The position numbers and the translations under genes are program-made. 64,000 bases of DNA from Amblyornis subalaris. Taxonomy: Eukaryota > Chordata > Aves > Passeriformes > Ptilonorhynchidae. The stretch is taken from positions 25,321,786-25,385,785 of the forward strand of contig JACAXG010000002.1 of assembly GCA_018881555.1 (NCBI GenBank), read 5' to 3'. Of this stretch, positions 63,620 through 64,000 are shown piece after piece; positions within the stretch are counted from its first letter, which is position 1, and every line of letters starts with the position of its first letter. The notes below the pieces were generated by a model. It had not been told where the DNA came from, did no database searches, and saw only the letters and a program-made list of their open reading frames with translations.

Positions 63620-63634
63620 ATCGCATTCAATTGG
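63620..63634 (+). CDS. TPD52L1: Candidate TPD52L1 coding exon 5, a 15-nt microexon
   Basis: Only 15 nt lie between a pyrimidine-rich acceptor (63586-63619, ending CCACCACAG) and a consensus donor (TTGG|GTAAGA). Joined to the AG left by exon 4 it gives codons for R-S-H-S-I and two bases, GG, of a further codon that would be glycine. As I recall human D53, exon 4 is followed by a short segment SYSIR and then HSISMPAM, so S-H-S-I-G is in the right place, composition and phase. Because 15 is divisible by three the exon could be included or skipped without changing frame. The length is one residue more than the human segment I recall, and so short an exon could be chance. Transcript data would settle it. 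Confidence 0.55.
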
Positions 63635-64000
63635 GTAAGACACATTACTCTCCTTGAATACTGCCTCTGTATTTCACAAGAGTTGTTTTATGGACTGTAA
63701 TGCAATGACCTCTTTTCTTTCAGCATCATTATATAGAATAAAAGCATATGCTACTTAAACTGTTATGCCTCATTTTTACAGCCTGGTGAGTGTAACAGGA
63801 AAAGGATTGGACTGAGTGCTTGCCTTGAGTAGATTAGTCTCAAATTCAAATAATGAGTGCATTCAAAAGATGTTAGTCTTGGGAAAACCTACTTACATGT
63901 AATCCCATTCTTTCAACCATCTTTTTTTTTTTGTCAGAGGTTGGAACATAAGCAACAAACAGTAAAAATTCTATTCAGCTGAGTTTTGTAAAGATTGTAT
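63635..64000 (+). other. TPD52L1: Start of TPD52L1 intron 5, cut by the window edge
   Basis: I see no further exon. The next expected coding piece (the HSISMPAM-like segment and the NSPTFKSFEE block of the family) is not found before the end of the window. Confidence 0.5.

Larger units (their letters stand above)
19568..63634 (+). other. TPD52L1: TPD52L1 gene, 5' part (exons 1-5, cut by the window's right edge)
   Basis: Four or five exons spread over 44 kb join into one D52-family reading frame. Family knowledge: TPD52 proteins are small, cytoplasmic coiled-coil proteins that form homo- and heterodimers and are linked to vesicle trafficking and cell-cycle control; TPD52L1 has also been reported to bind the kinase ASK1. 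Seen here: an N-terminal MEPQARG start, an acidic stretch, a coiled coil from about residue 33 to 75, then the highly conserved blocks NELKQNFSKSWHDMQTT and YKKTHETLSHAGQKATA. Residues such as EEEKEELKVEL, LVEIKQKLG and the FSKSWHDMQ block fit D53 better than TPD52 or TPD52L2 as I recall them. Introns are 21.1, 5.1, 11.0 and 6.5 kb. The human protein is about 204 residues; about 134 are covered here, so the C-terminal part is outside the window. No frameshift or stop interrupts the joined frame. Confidence 0.95.

Overview
This is vertebrate nuclear DNA, almost certainly from a bird. It is AT-rich and intron-rich, has one sharp CpG island, and carries many truncated CR1 retrotransposon copies whose 3' ends finish in the typical ATTCTGTGATTCTGTG-like tail. 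Isolated single Ns are scattered throughout, so this looks like assembled genomic sequence with ambiguous calls. There are no bacterial-type genes, operons, CRISPR arrays or rRNA/tRNA genes that I can support.

The only protein-coding gene I can support is the 5' part of TPD52L1 (tumor protein D52-like 1, also called D53), on the + strand. Its CpG-island promoter and first exon lie near 19.15-20.3 kb. Coding exons follow at 19568-19586, 40701-40816, 45869-46017 and 57038-57139. A very short candidate exon of 15 nt lies at 63620-63634. All exons have AG/GT borders (the donor of exon 3 contains an N) and join in compatible phases to give a continuous D52-family protein of about 134 residues. The acidic N-terminal segment is followed by the coiled coil and the start of the conserved C-terminal region. 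The rest of the gene, including the C-terminal exons and 3' UTR, lies beyond the right edge.

Layout: 1-19.1 kb is non-coding sequence upstream of the gene, with CR1 remnants at 1-299, 4995-5245, 13165-13525 and 16330-16495 and a possible LTR piece near 6.8-7.1 kb. Intron 1 (21.1 kb) holds two CR1 copies and a probable LTR of an endogenous retrovirus in minus orientation at about 37.5-37.8 kb. Intron 2 (5.1 kb) holds one CR1. Intron 3 (11.0 kb) holds a GC-richer unexplained block, a solo LTR of 481 bp nested inside a minus-strand CR1, and a long purine-rich tract. Intron 4 (6.5 kb) holds an old CR1-like LINE remnant covering part of the reverse-transcriptase region and a 3' end.

I looked for an undescribed system and do not see one. 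The points most worth a second look are the 15-nt microexon, the nested LTR-in-CR1 arrangement with its 10-bp terminal inverted repeats, and the unidentified block at 46.1-46.7 kb.
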